NCBI GenBank assembly: GCA_016178785.1
Contig: JACOSO010000046.1
Location: 1 to 64,000, forward strand
Origin: Bacteroidota bacterium
GTDB lineage: Bacteria; Bacteroidota; Bacteroidia; Cytophagales; Cyclobacteriaceae
Direction: 5' to 3'
DNA length: 64,000 nt
Shown here: one piece after another, positions 41,724 through 50,298 of the stretch
Layout of the letters: every line of letters starts with the position of its first letter
Numbering within the stretch: position 1 is the first letter of the stretch
Program-made: the position numbers and the translations under genes
Notes under the pieces: model-generated
Told to the model about the DNA's origin: nothing
Database searches by the model: none
The model's input: the letters and a program-made list of their open reading frames with translations, nothing else

Positions 41724-42488
41724 ATGACTAAAATTCTTGATTCTTTGGGAGCGATCTTGGTTGCTTTGGCATTTATGGCGTTTGGGGTTGAGCATTTTGT
41801 ATTCCAGGTTTTTGTTACAGGCCGACCACCTGCATGGCCGGCAACGTTGCCTGGTGAGCACCTGATCTCGTATGCCTCAGGTATTTTAATTTTTTCCTCA
41901 GGGATTGCGATTCTCACACGCAGAGGATGGCAATTTCCTTTTTTTGCAGGACTCCTGATACTTCTGTGGTCAGGCTTGAGAAATATCTATGAATTGGTTA
42001 CTCGGTTGGACTATGGGGTAATTCTTACAAGTACAAATAAGTCATTAACCATAGGCGGCTGTGCTTTAGTGATGGCAGCAATGTTAAATTCAAAAACTGA
42101 GCGTGGTTTAATAGGCAAAGCGATTGAACCGGAAAAATACTTTGTGGGCATTTTTCTTTTTACAGCGGGCATACAGCATTTTATTTTTGCTGAGTTTGTG
42201 AAGCATCTGATTCCCGCATGGATACCTTCTCCAATTTTCTGGACTTATTTCGCTGGCGTAGCCCTTGCAGCCGGAGGACTTGGGATCGTTACTGGCATTA
42301 AGGCTCAGTTGGCAGCAACTCTATCAGGGTTAATGATTTTTATATGGCTGCTGGTATTGCATTTGCCAAGAGCACTTGAGTTCAATAATGTTAACGAATG
42401 GGCGGCAGTGGCAGAGGCAACAACCGTAAGCGGAATTCTTCTGGTTATTGCACCTAGGCTATCGGACTCGAGAAGAAAAAAAACTTAG
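41724..42488 (+). CDS. Membrane protein with two DoxX-like halves
   Basis: A 254-residue inner-membrane protein with about eight hydrophobic segments. The two halves repeat each other: FGVEHFVFQVFV...PAWPA (about 22-47) and AGIQHFIFAEFVKHLIPAWIP (in two pieces, about 148-168), each followed by a segment starting YASG or YFAG. This is an internal duplication of a four-segment DoxX-like unit. Function unknown; DoxX relatives are tied to redox stress. It stands alone between idi and the ECF42 cluster. Confidence 0.8.
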   Translation: MTKILDSLGAILVALAFMAFGVEHFVFQVFVTGRPPAWPATLPGEHLISYASGILIFSSGIAILTRRGWQFPFFAGLLILLWSGLRNIYELVTRLDYGVILTSTNKSLTIGGCALVMAAMLNSKTERGLIGKAIEPEKYFVGIFLFTAGIQHFIFAEFVKHLIPAWIPSPIFWTYFAGVALAAGGLGIVTGIKAQLAATLSGLMIFIWLLVLHLPRALEFNNVNEWAAVAEATTVSGILLVIAPRLSDSRRKKT

Positions 42489-42499
42489 CTAACAGTCTA

Positions 42500-43264
42500 T
42501 CAGGCCATCACTGAGACCATGGTTAAAGCCACTTCACCTAGTTTCTGATTACCCATTATTGTTATTTTATCCTTTACATTTTCGGGTCGCCAGCTTTTTG
42601 AAAAAAGTTTCCATGATGTTTCCGGGTCCATTGTGATTTCTGAAGAAGGAGCGATTGAAACGTTTTTGTCGAGTAGCCACTTCGAACCTTGCCGAACTAA
42701 AAACCAAGAGCCACCGAGTTCACCTGAAACGGTGAGTTTAATTGTGGTTTCATTTTCAGCCTCCACGCTTCGATAGGTATGGGGCAGGGCGAGCATGAAA
42801 ATATCGATGAAAGGATAAAAAAATTCTCTGGTGAGAATTTCTTGTTTGCCTACGGCATCCCTGATTTGCTGTTGATGTAGCCACTTCTCGGTGTATTCGC
42901 GTGCAATGTGCGTCCAGTTTTTGCTCTCACCTTCACCAGCCCAATCAACTGCGAAGCCGGATTTGTCGAGCGGATTTAATGATTTATAATATTCATAATA
43001 AAGAGGTCCTGTTACTTCATGAAGAAGAATAAGCATGTTTGGACTTACTCGTTTCATCGCCTTGACCCAGTCGGCATTGATGCCATTTAGGAAATCAACC
43101 AGACTTTGGTATGAATCAATGTTGGCGTGCTCTCCGAAATAATTATCGCGGAGCATGGAAAGCGACCGAATGTTTCCATCGAGTAAGTGTGCGACCACAT
43201 CTTTCACCTTCCAAAGTTTAGCGATGGTTTGTGCTTGCCATTCTTCTGGCTTGAGCGATTTCAA
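42500..43264 (-). CDS. Maleylpyruvate isomerase-like/DinB-fold protein (true start probably near 43321)
   Basis: A 254-residue protein with the mycothiol/maleylpyruvate isomerase N-terminal four-helix fold: WKVKDVVAHLLDGNIRSLS near 18-36, where the conserved histidine is a metal ligand. YTEKWLHQQQIRDAVG near 140-155 supplies further ligands. The first usable start is TTG at 43264, but the frame is open upstream and reads IPINPLPLFPLLDRKLIALL, the expected N-terminal helix. No ATG, GTG or TTG occurs there; ATA at 43321 is the best-placed codon. Last gene of the ECF42 cluster. Confidence 0.82.
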   Translation of the reverse strand: MKSLKPEEWQAQTIAKLWKVKDVVAHLLDGNIRSLSMLRDNYFGEHANIDSYQSLVDFLNGINADWVKAMKRVSPNMLILLHEVTGPLYYEYYKSLNPLDKSGFAVDWAGEGESKNWTHIAREYTEKWLHQQQIRDAVGKQEILTREFFYPFIDIFMLALPHTYRSVEAENETTIKLTVSGELGGSWFLVRQGSKWLLDKNVSIAPSSEITMDPETSWKLFSKSWRPENVKDKITIMGNQKLGEVALTMVSVMA

Positions 43265-43354
43265 AAGTGCAATAAGTTTTCTGTCGAGTAAAGGAAAGAG
43301 CGGCAGTGGGTTGATTGGTATTTTGTTCGTGAAATAGAAAACGGTGACCTCTAA

Positions 43355-43858
43355 TTATTTTTTCAATTTCTTTTTGGCCGATTTCTTTTTAGCAGGAACC
43401 TTCTTTGTTCGCTTCACCGGTGATATCGATTTTACAATGGTCAAGCCTTCCTTGATTTGCTTTGGATCCTTCACTTTGGCCAATGAATTTGTATACGCCT
43501 CCTTTACTAATTTTTTGATGTAAGCTTGCGGGAAATCTTTTTTGCTTATTACTAAAGTGTAGCGATACTGATTTCCTTCTCCAATCAATAATTTTTCAGG
43601 ATCAGACAGTTCGCTGCCCCAATAAAATCCAAAGTGAATATTTTTGCTTGTGCGCCCAATGGCTATTGAGCAAAAGGTGTGGCCCACTTTATCGGTAGGA
43701 GACCAGCCAAAGGCAAGGGCATTATAATTGTCGTAGATCAGTTCATTGGCCTTTGGATACAAGTCCCAGACAAATTCGCGCAGCCACAAAACTATTTCAG
43801 CCTGATCTGGAAATGGCTTCAGGAATTTCAGTAAGTCTTTGGTTTGATCTTTACTCAT
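43355..43858 (-). CDS. DUF1801-type protein with lysine-rich tail
   Basis: A 167-residue protein. The core (about 10-130) has the DUF1801/YdhG-like pattern LREFVWDLYPKANELIYDNY and a beta sheet ending HFGFYWGSEL. The last 25 residues are almost all lysine, alanine, serine and proline (for example KKVPAKKKSAKKKLKK), resembling nucleic-acid-binding tails. Function unknown. Its start overlaps the VOC gene by four bases; its TAA stop is in frame with the next coding region downstream. Confidence 0.8.
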   Translation of the reverse strand: MSKDQTKDLLKFLKPFPDQAEIVLWLREFVWDLYPKANELIYDNYNALAFGWSPTDKVGHTFCSIAIGRTSKNIHFGFYWGSELSDPEKLLIGEGNQYRYTLVISKKDFPQAYIKKLVKEAYTNSLAKVKDPKQIKEGLTIVKSISPVKRTKKVPAKKKSAKKKLKK

Positions 43859-44244
43859 GGCAATTTCTCATACCAGATTTCTATTTCATAACCGTTCGGG
43901 TCATAAAAGAAGACATAAGGCTCGCCTGGCACAAACTCACCGCTCTCTTTTATTTGACCGCCTGCTGCCTTTATTGTTTCTACAGCTTTGTCGATGTCAC
44001 TCGCATTCACTAGTCGAAATCCGAAATGCAAAATCCCTCCATCGATCTTGCCTGCAAGCTTTTTATTCTCTTCAAACACGATAATATCTTTAGAGTTTGG
44101 TGTCTGAATTTGAGCCCAGCCATCTTTCAAATACATGATTGATGCGCCAAAAACTTTTTGATAAAATTCAACTGAGCGTTTCACATCCTTTACTGCAAGT
44201 GCAAGATGTGTCAATCCGTGTGTCTGGAATTTTGGCTTCATCAA
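43855..44244 (-). CDS. VOC-family (glyoxalase/bleomycin-resistance fold) protein
   Basis: A 129-residue protein with two paired beta-alpha-beta-beta-beta modules. HLALAVKDVKRSVEFYQKVFG (in two pieces, about 12-32) and YVFFYDPNGYEIEIWYE (about 110-126) are typical; His12 and Glu122 occupy metal-ligand positions. Substrate unknown. It overlaps the neighbours on both sides by four bases, so the CYTH, VOC and DUF1801 proteins are translated as a coupled set. Confidence 0.9.
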   Translation of the reverse strand: MMKPKFQTHGLTHLALAVKDVKRSVEFYQKVFGASIMYLKDGWAQIQTPNSKDIIVFEENKKLAGKIDGGILHFGFRLVNASDIDKAVETIKAAGGQIKESGEFVPGEPYVFFYDPNGYEIEIWYEKLP

Positions 44245-44765
44245 TTTTTCAGATAACCCGTTGGAACTAAATTATTGTCGGCAATCTCAAGTTTAGATTT
44301 TATTTCCAGGCATTGGCCTTTTAGCTCGGCAGCTGTAAATCTATCGTCTCTGTCCATAGCTTCAATTTCGATAAATTCTTCCTGGTTTGGAAGCTTGTCG
44401 AGATGAATCTTGATGTTATTTAACTGATAAATTCTTCGCTCCTTTTTTGTGATGCCGATCACCTTGTGATTTAGAAAAAGGTCATCGATTTGGTCTTGTG
44501 AAGGATTTATGTCGTATTGATAAACAATAGTTCGCTCCATTCCTGAGTCATCAAAGCGCTCATAGTGCGTGATCAGGTTCTCGATTGTTCCTTCGCGCCA
44601 TTTTAATTTTCCCTTATCTGTTTCGAAATAATGGTCGGTCTGCAAATCCTTTCCAATAAATTCAGCTTTCAATGCCGCTAGTTTTTTTACAACGTTCTTT
44701 GAATTGACCAATCTCGCCTTGATGGTAAAATCTTTGTAGGGCAGGTGGGCGAAGGTTGGTTTCAT
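44241..44765 (-). CDS. CYTH-domain protein (class IV adenylate cyclase/triphosphatase-like)
   Basis: A 174-residue protein with the CYTH tunnel fold: LQTDHYFETDKGKLKWRE near 41-58, KKERRIYQLNNIKIHLDKL near 107-125 and FIEIEAM near 132-138. The signature ExExK at the N-terminus is degenerate: FTIKARL where family members read EIEIKARL, so both glutamates are missing. The remaining catalytic arginines and lysines and the later ExE are kept. Activity on triphosphates is therefore uncertain. It lies six bases after the sigma gene. Confidence 0.82.
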   Translation of the reverse strand: MKPTFAHLPYKDFTIKARLVNSKNVVKKLAALKAEFIGKDLQTDHYFETDKGKLKWREGTIENLITHYERFDDSGMERTIVYQYDINPSQDQIDDLFLNHKVIGITKKERRIYQLNNIKIHLDKLPNQEEFIEIEAMDRDDRFTAAELKGQCLEIKSKLEIADNNLVPTGYLKN

Positions 44766-44771
44766 CTCGGA

Positions 44772-46019
44772 TCAATCCTCACTCAAATATCGCATAATTG
44801 TTTTTTTATCTGTCTGGGATTTCGCGAGTGAGAGTGCTTTCTGAAAATTGTTTTTGGATTTTTCGTGGTCGATGCCTTTGTAAAGTATGCCAAGCAGAGT
44901 AAAATAGTAATGGTTAGTGGTTAGCTGCAATTTCTCTGCTTCTATAATAGCTATTTTTTTTCCATGATCGTTTGGCAATTGAGCATTTGCCATGGAGAGA
45001 GCAAATGTTCGGTTAAGGGCAGCAATGGGCGAATACTCTAGCTGTAGCAGTCTATTGTACAATTGTAAAATCGATTCCCATTTTTCTTGTGAATCATTTT
45101 TGATGGTGTGCCAGTAGGCGATGCTTGCCTCCAAATGATATTTAGAAATTATTTTTCCTTGCGATGCCTGACGCAAGTAATGCGCACCTTTGTTAATGAG
45201 TCCTTGATTCCAAAGAGTTTCGTCTTGATCATGATATAATACGATTTCACCATTTTCATTTTTTCTTGCTGCAAAGCGCGAAGCATGAAAACACATCAGT
45301 GAGAGCAGTGCATTTGTGATAGGTAAATTAGTTTCTTTATTTTCAACTAGCTGGCGAGTCAATCGTATTGCTTCAAGGCACAAATCTTCGCGCAGTATGG
45401 CATCCTTGCTTTCAGAATAATAACCCTCATTGAAGAGGAGGTATAGTGTTTTCAAAACTGTTTCAAGGCGACCGTTGATTTCTGATGCAGGAATCGAAGT
45501 GATCTGCACTTTTTCAGAACGTAATTTTTCTTTCGCACGAATAAGTCGCTTGCTGATGGTTTCTTTATTCGATAAAAAGGCATTCGAGATTTCGTCAATT
45601 CCAAAACCACAAAGAATTCGAAGCGCCAGGCCGATTTGTGCTTCTGGTGGAATGGACGGATGACAAATGGCAAACAACATCTGTAACTGACTGTCGGTAA
45701 TATTTTTTTCAGACAAGTCAATTTCAGAAGACACGTCCTCGCCTGACAAATATTTTATGTTACCGGAGATTTTCTCCTTAAAAATCTGGTTGTGTCTGAT
45801 CTGGTTTTTCGCTTTGTTTTTTGCTACAGTATAAAGCCATGCACTCGGGTTTTCAGGAATCCCCTTGTAGGTCCACGTATCCAGTGCCAACGCAAATGTT
45901 TCGCTCGCGATATCTTCAGCAATTTCAATATGATCAATGCCTAAAAATTTACAGAGTACAGCAGTGATCTTGCTGTACTCTGTTCTAAACAAGTGCGGTA
46001 TCAGTTCTTTATCGTTCAA
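44772..46019 (-). CDS. ECF42-type RNA polymerase sigma factor (DUF6596 C-terminal domain)
   Basis: A 415-residue sigma factor. Region 2 (about 10-75, EIAEDIASETFALALDTW) and region 4 (about 105-165, IDEISNAFLSNKETISKRL) are followed by a 240-residue C-terminal extension including LFNEGYYS, the hallmark of ECF42, with TPR-like helices. In known ECF42 systems the sigma factor lacks an anti-sigma factor and sits beside DGPF/YCII proteins; exactly that neighbour is found two genes upstream. The start overlaps the DUF1761 gene by 11 bases. Confidence 0.92.
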   Translation of the reverse strand: MNDKELIPHLFRTEYSKITAVLCKFLGIDHIEIAEDIASETFALALDTWTYKGIPENPSAWLYTVAKNKAKNQIRHNQIFKEKISGNIKYLSGEDVSSEIDLSEKNITDSQLQMLFAICHPSIPPEAQIGLALRILCGFGIDEISNAFLSNKETISKRLIRAKEKLRSEKVQITSIPASEINGRLETVLKTLYLLFNEGYYSESKDAILREDLCLEAIRLTRQLVENKETNLPITNALLSLMCFHASRFAARKNENGEIVLYHDQDETLWNQGLINKGAHYLRQASQGKIISKYHLEASIAYWHTIKNDSQEKWESILQLYNRLLQLEYSPIAALNRTFALSMANAQLPNDHGKKIAIIEAEKLQLTTNHYYFTLLGILYKGIDHEKSKNNFQKALSLAKSQTDKKTIMRYLSED

Positions 46020-46443
46020 TGTTAGCAGTCAATGAAGGTTTATTCTTGTGCCAAAGGCTTAGCGCTATTGCCATAAAGAGCATTTTCATCAGCCAGTCAC
46101 CTGCATGAACCATACCCAGTTGCCACGGCATGTTGTCCCAAATCACAGCGCCAGCCATTCCCACAGCGTGAAAAGCAAGCCACAAAAGAAAAATGAGCTT
46201 TACAGCGTTTTTCAAATCGGAAGTAAGTTGTGTGATGAGTAAGGCCAGCACGTAAGAGGCAATTAGTTCGCGCAGTGGAGCGAAAAGCATTGTCCAGCCC
46301 GGTACCGATGGAGGAGCGGTACGATACTTCGTCCAGATTTCGCCAAACAAAATTGGGCTGTACCAAAGCAAGCTTAGAGTGAAGGCAATCAGACCTGCGG
46401 CAATCACTGCCCAATAATTGATGCTTATTGATTTGCGACTCAT
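46009..46443 (-). CDS. DUF1761 membrane protein
   Basis: A 144-residue inner-membrane protein with four hydrophobic segments (about 8-30, 48-72, 80-100 and 117-135). The N-terminal NYWAVIAAGLIAFTLSLLWY and the following SPILFGEIW fit DUF1761. Function unknown. It lies between the YCII/DGPF gene (21-base gap) and the ECF42 sigma gene (overlap), so it belongs to the same operon. Confidence 0.8.
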   Translation of the reverse strand: MSRKSISINYWAVIAAGLIAFTLSLLWYSPILFGEIWTKYRTAPPSVPGWTMLFAPLRELIASYVLALLITQLTSDLKNAVKLIFLLWLAFHAVGMAGAVIWDNMPWQLGMVHAGDWLMKMLFMAIALSLWHKNKPSLTANIER

Positions 46444-46464
46444 AAGATTTGCAAATTAAAATGC

Positions 46465-46818
46465 TCAATGAATGCCATCCCCTTTGGCGATTTTTCTTAC
46501 CTCTACACTATTGCCATCACCCTGCAAAACAGGACAACCCTTGGCAAACTCTACCGCTTCATCAACCGAACCTGCTTTGACAATTATATAACCGCCAATC
46601 GTTTCTTTGATTTCACCAAAAGGGCCATTGGTTACTACGTTTTTGTGATGCACCACTTTCGCATCATCGAAGGGCAGACCGTTGCCACCACTGAATTTGT
46701 TTTGGGCAGCAATACCACCGATCCAGTCCATGGTTTGTTTCATCCAGATTTGGATTTGCTCTGGCGATGCAATCTTGTTGCCGTCTTCGTGCCTGAAAAT
46801 CAACATGAATTCATCCAT
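46465..46818 (-). CDS. YCII-related DGPF-domain protein
   Basis: A 117-residue ferredoxin-like-fold protein. It starts MDEFMLIFRHE and carries TNGPFGEIKETIGGYIIV (about 63-80), the DGPF block that names the family, then AVEFAKGCPVLQGDG. These proteins are the conserved partners and likely targets of ECF42 sigma factors. First gene of the seven-gene cluster; no standard Bacteroidota promoter is visible before it, which agrees with transcription by the ECF42 factor itself. Confidence 0.9.
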   Translation of the reverse strand: MDEFMLIFRHEDGNKIASPEQIQIWMKQTMDWIGGIAAQNKFSGGNGLPFDDAKVVHHKNVVTNGPFGEIKETIGGYIIVKAGSVDEAVEFAKGCPVLQGDGNSVEVRKIAKGDGIH

Positions 46819-47051
46819 AATTTTTAAGTTTTAGTTATTGAATGTTTGAAATACATCCCAATAACACATGAGGTTTCTTAATCAGGACAGGACAGCCGCT
46901 AATTTTTTTGATGCCTTGAACTATTCGGTCTCGCTACTACAATTTTACTCAGCCACTTGATATTTCTGAGGCCGGTCTTGAATTTGAGCTCCTCAAAACT
47001 TGAACTCAAACACACTTCAACAGGGTAAAAGCCGGACAAAATTTAATTTGG

Positions 47052-48785
47052 TTATTTTTTGCTATTCCTAACAGCAGTTACTTCAGCAGCCGCTACTTTA
47101 TTTCCTTTATTCCCAAAACTATTTTTAACATAACTGATCACCTGAGCCAATTCTTCATCACTCAGAAAAGAAAACGAGGGCATGATTTGATTATACGTTT
47201 TGTTCTTCACTTTTATTTCGCCTTGTTGTCCAAATAAAATAACGCGAATTAAATTTTCAGTTTTTCCATTTACCCATTCCGATCCGGCCAATGGCGGATA
47301 TTTATTTTCTTCGCCCTGACCATTATTTTGGTGGCATGAAACGCAGTGAGTAGTGTAAATTGCACTTACATTGGGGTGTCGTAATGATAAGTTATCTGAT
47401 TTTTCATCAGGCGTTTTAAGATAGCTTCTTGATTTTCTTTTTTCCATACTGGCAAGCTGTGCTTCTCCAAATTTTGTCGGATCTGCTGTAAACATGATAC
47501 GCCATATCTTACCTTTTTTTGATTCAGATACGTACAAAGAACCATCAGGCCCTTCTGATAACCCCATAGGTCTGTATTTAGCGTCACTCATGTTAGTGAT
47601 AGTATCTACTCCGGCAAAACCATCTGCAAACACTTCCCATTTATCCATTGGTCTCCCATTTTCAAAAGGGATGAACGCCACGATATATCCTGCCTGAGGG
47701 TAAGGCGAGCGATTGGTAGATCCGTGAAATGCAATAAATGCACCTTTTTTATATCGTGCTGGGAATTGATTGCCCTTGTAAAATAGCAAATCGTTAGGCG
47801 CCCAGTGTGCGGGTAGCCCCATAATCGGATTTGCATAGTCCTTTGCTTCTTTGATACCATCTCCGCCATATTCTGGCGCTACCATTTTTTTGTGTTTGAA
47901 AGGGTCATAATAACTATAGGGCCAGCCGTAATCCTCGCCTTCCTTAATTTTCATAAACTCTTCTGCCGGTAAAACAGCATTTTGCCACTGAGTAAAATAT
48001 TGTGGTGCATGGCCATATAAATAATCTCTTCCATGGTTCACGGCATACAGACTGTTATCTTTTTCATTCCATGAAATGGCCACAATACTTCTTAGTCCTG
48101 TTGCAAATCGTTGACCATCGGCTTGAGATTGCTCCAATTTGTTTTCGTCAAATTTCCAAATACCACCAAAGTCTTTTAATTGTGAGCAGGGAAATTCCCC
48201 TTTGACATTTGCTGTTGGACCACCACTGACATAATTAATTGAATTCCAATCTTCACAGACATTTGTCGGGGCGCTAAAGGTAACATACATGCCACCCTGA
48301 TTGTCGAAAGCCAATGACTTGGTATTGTGCCATCGAATGGGGAGATAGTCTATTAATATTACTTCCGGTTTGCCATCCGGAACTAATTTGCCTTGTGTTA
48401 ACTTTTGCCGATATACTATCTGTTCCGAACTAAAATATAAATAACCATTATGTATGCGCATTTCGGTTGCAAAACTTCCATCATTTGGGTAATCGCCAAA
48501 GCGCTGAAAAATATCTGCTTTGCCATCATTATTGGTATCTCTTAATGCAATGTTGCCTAAATCTCCATCTATGATTCGCAGCTTCACATAGATATCGCCA
48601 TTGTTATTAACTGCTAAATGCCTGGTCGGCCCAACACTGTCTGCTACTACCAATGCTCCAAATCCATCAGGTAAAAACAAGCCACCATTATCTGCATCTG
48701 TTTTAAGAATAACAATTGCTTTCTTGTTTTGACAGGTTGTTAAAAAAATCAATAAAATGACGAAGGAAATATTTTTAATGTGCAT
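47052..48785 (-). CDS. Lipoprotein sugar (sorbosone-type) dehydrogenase fused to cytochrome c
   Basis: A 577-residue lipoprotein with the lipobox LTTC (about 14-17). The N-terminal 420 residues form a beta-propeller of the soluble glucose/sorbosone dehydrogenase type, for example GLRSIVAISWNEKDNSLYAV and HGSTNRSPYPQAGY. A C-terminal cytochrome c domain has CVSCHQNNGQG (about 478-488) and a distal methionine in IMPSFSFLSDEE. It would oxidise a sugar or aldose and pass electrons to its own haem. PQQ dependence is inferred from the family. Confidence 0.87.
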   Translation of the reverse strand: MHIKNISFVILLIFLTTCQNKKAIVILKTDADNGGLFLPDGFGALVVADSVGPTRHLAVNNNGDIYVKLRIIDGDLGNIALRDTNNDGKADIFQRFGDYPNDGSFATEMRIHNGYLYFSSEQIVYRQKLTQGKLVPDGKPEVILIDYLPIRWHNTKSLAFDNQGGMYVTFSAPTNVCEDWNSINYVSGGPTANVKGEFPCSQLKDFGGIWKFDENKLEQSQADGQRFATGLRSIVAISWNEKDNSLYAVNHGRDYLYGHAPQYFTQWQNAVLPAEEFMKIKEGEDYGWPYSYYDPFKHKKMVAPEYGGDGIKEAKDYANPIMGLPAHWAPNDLLFYKGNQFPARYKKGAFIAFHGSTNRSPYPQAGYIVAFIPFENGRPMDKWEVFADGFAGVDTITNMSDAKYRPMGLSEGPDGSLYVSESKKGKIWRIMFTADPTKFGEAQLASMEKRKSRSYLKTPDEKSDNLSLRHPNVSAIYTTHCVSCHQNNGQGEENKYPPLAGSEWVNGKTENLIRVILFGQQGEIKVKNKTYNQIMPSFSFLSDEELAQVISYVKNSFGNKGNKVAAAEVTAVRNSKK

Positions 48786-48815
48786 TAATTTTATTTTGAT
48801 TTTACGGTAAATATC

Positions 48816-49208
48816 TCATTTTCCGGACACCTCAATTTGCTTTAAATAAATATCGCCATCGATCGCATATATTAAATGAACTTCATTGTTCCTTGATCTT
48901 ACTCGCGAAAACCAATTCCCATCAGGAATGTTGTCTGTCAAAAAACGGAAATCCTCAAACTCAACCTCGTTCAACACTGAGTTAAATTTCCATGTTCCTG
49001 AATTTGCCAACTTTCGCCCTGGTTTAAATGTCCAATATTCATAAGTTCCATCAGCTCTTAATTCTAAGGTGTCGATCCGTCCATCATTCCAAACATACCT
49101 TCCAATTAGTTTTTCTCTTTCAATTCGGTCTCCGCAGGACGCAAACAGTAGCAAAATTATTGTTGTTCGCACTATTGTCTTGCATGATTCATATTTAGAA
49201 ATGATCAT
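48816..49208 (-). CDS. Small lipoprotein of unknown function
   Basis: A 130-residue protein with a hydrophobic stretch near 15-24 and a lipobox FASC (about 22-25). The mature part is a small beta-rich domain with alternating strands (for example LELRADGTYEYWTFKPGR and SGTWKFNSVLNEVEFED) resembling META/lipocalin-like lipoproteins of Bacteroidota. It lies 30 bases upstream of the sugar dehydrogenase on the same strand and may be co-transcribed. No function can be assigned. Confidence 0.7.
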   Translation of the reverse strand: MIISKYESCKTIVRTTIILLLFASCGDRIEREKLIGRYVWNDGRIDTLELRADGTYEYWTFKPGRKLANSGTWKFNSVLNEVEFEDFRFLTDNIPDGNWFSRVRSRNNEVHLIYAIDGDIYLKQIEVSGK

Positions 49209-49266
49209 AAAGGCTTGAGTTTGCAGGTGTTTGAAAGTAAGATCTGTTCGGCATGTGATTAATAAA

Positions 49267-49689
49267 TTAGGATCGCTTTCTGAAATTCAACTGTAAAATC
49301 AGAATGGTGAAGAATAGCGTGAACAAGGGAGGAATAACAGACGCGCTTCCTTTATACAGCCCGTTTCCAAAAACTGAATCAGAAGCCCTGAAATCAAAAT
49401 AAGTATAAATACAATACAAAACTGAAAGGATCCGCGTAAGCCAAAGTCGTAATGATAAGTCAACGGCAAATCGACCCACGATTAATAAAACGCAACCATT
49501 AACGAATTGATGATAGAATACGTAAAGCATCGCATCGTAATAATGTGGAGAGTGCAGGACTTCATCGGGTATCCCAAACTGCGACATGGAGGGCACAATT
49601 CCTTTCGTGAACATCAATCCTGAGAGAGTAACTTGTAAGGCACCTATGGTAATGAACACAGTCTTGAATCCAAAATATTTTGAGTTCAT
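49267..49689 (-). CDS. Four-helix membrane protein of unknown function
   Basis: A 140-residue protein with hydrophobic segments near 8-28, 50-75, 82-100 and 115-133 and short polar loops. No known motif. The length and pattern resemble small DUF4345 or DoxX-like membrane proteins, but I cannot place it. It lies 58 bases upstream of the lipoprotein gene on the same strand. Confidence 0.65.
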   Translation of the reverse strand: MNSKYFGFKTVFITIGALQVTLSGLMFTKGIVPSMSQFGIPDEVLHSPHYYDAMLYVFYHQFVNGCVLLIVGRFAVDLSLRLWLTRILSVLYCIYTYFDFRASDSVFGNGLYKGSASVIPPLFTLFFTILILQLNFRKRS

Positions 49690-49955
49690 AAAAAGTTTAC
49701 TGGTAGATCAGGTATAGAGTGCTGAAAGCCTAAAAATAGATCAAAAACCTTGCGTTTGCCAAAATTTTCTAGGTTGTTTTCTCATCATGAGGCCTGGGTA
49801 AATCGTTCGCAAGCGTTTACAAACACATATAATCGTAAGTAGCCGATTAAAATACAAGTCGGTCTTTCTGCTCACTCCACCTTTGCATCGTCAATCGGAA
49901 ACAAACCGTTGGCACAAAAACGTAAATCAATTATTAACAATTAAATTTTACAACT

Positions 49956-50291
49956 ATGAAAACTCTAAGAAACAGCGTGCAACTCATTGGTCGTTTGGGT
50001 AAAGATCCTGAAGTGAAAACCTTTGGAGACAAAAAGAAAGCGGCCTTCTCTATCGCCACGAGCGACTCATACAAAAACACGAAAGGCGAAAAAGTAGAAG
50101 ACACGCAATGGCACAACCTTGTGATCTGGGGCAAACTTGCCGATGTTGCAGAAAAATTTCTAAAGAAAGGAAGTGAAGTTGCTGTAGAAGGAAAACTCGT
50201 GCATCGTGTTTATGAAACCGACAAAGGTGAAAAACGCTACATCACGGAAATCAATGTGAATGACTTTGTAATGCTGGGAGCTAAGAATTAG
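49956..50291 (+). CDS. ssb: Short single-stranded DNA-binding protein
   Basis: A 111-residue protein consisting of one OB fold: NSVQLIGRLGKDPEVKTFG, then ATSDSYKNTKGEKVEDTQWH and KGSEVAVEGKLVHRVYE. It stops at NVNDFVMLGAKN, so the flexible linker and acidic tip (DDIPF type) that recruit repair and replication proteins in typical SSBs of 150-180 residues are absent. It may be a secondary SSB or one that works without partner recruitment. The -7 candidate CACCTTTG (49878-49885) is weak. Confidence 0.93.
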   Translation: MKTLRNSVQLIGRLGKDPEVKTFGDKKKAAFSIATSDSYKNTKGEKVEDTQWHNLVIWGKLADVAEKFLKKGSEVAVEGKLVHRVYETDKGEKRYITEINVNDFVMLGAKN

Positions 50292-50298
50292 CCGAGTT

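Noticed and set aside
43264..43355. Read-through fusion of the DUF1801 and DinB-like genes across an in-frame TAA
   Set aside because: The frames are continuous apart from one TAA, but TAA read-through has no known mechanism here and the lysine-rich tail ends naturally; separate initiation is simpler.
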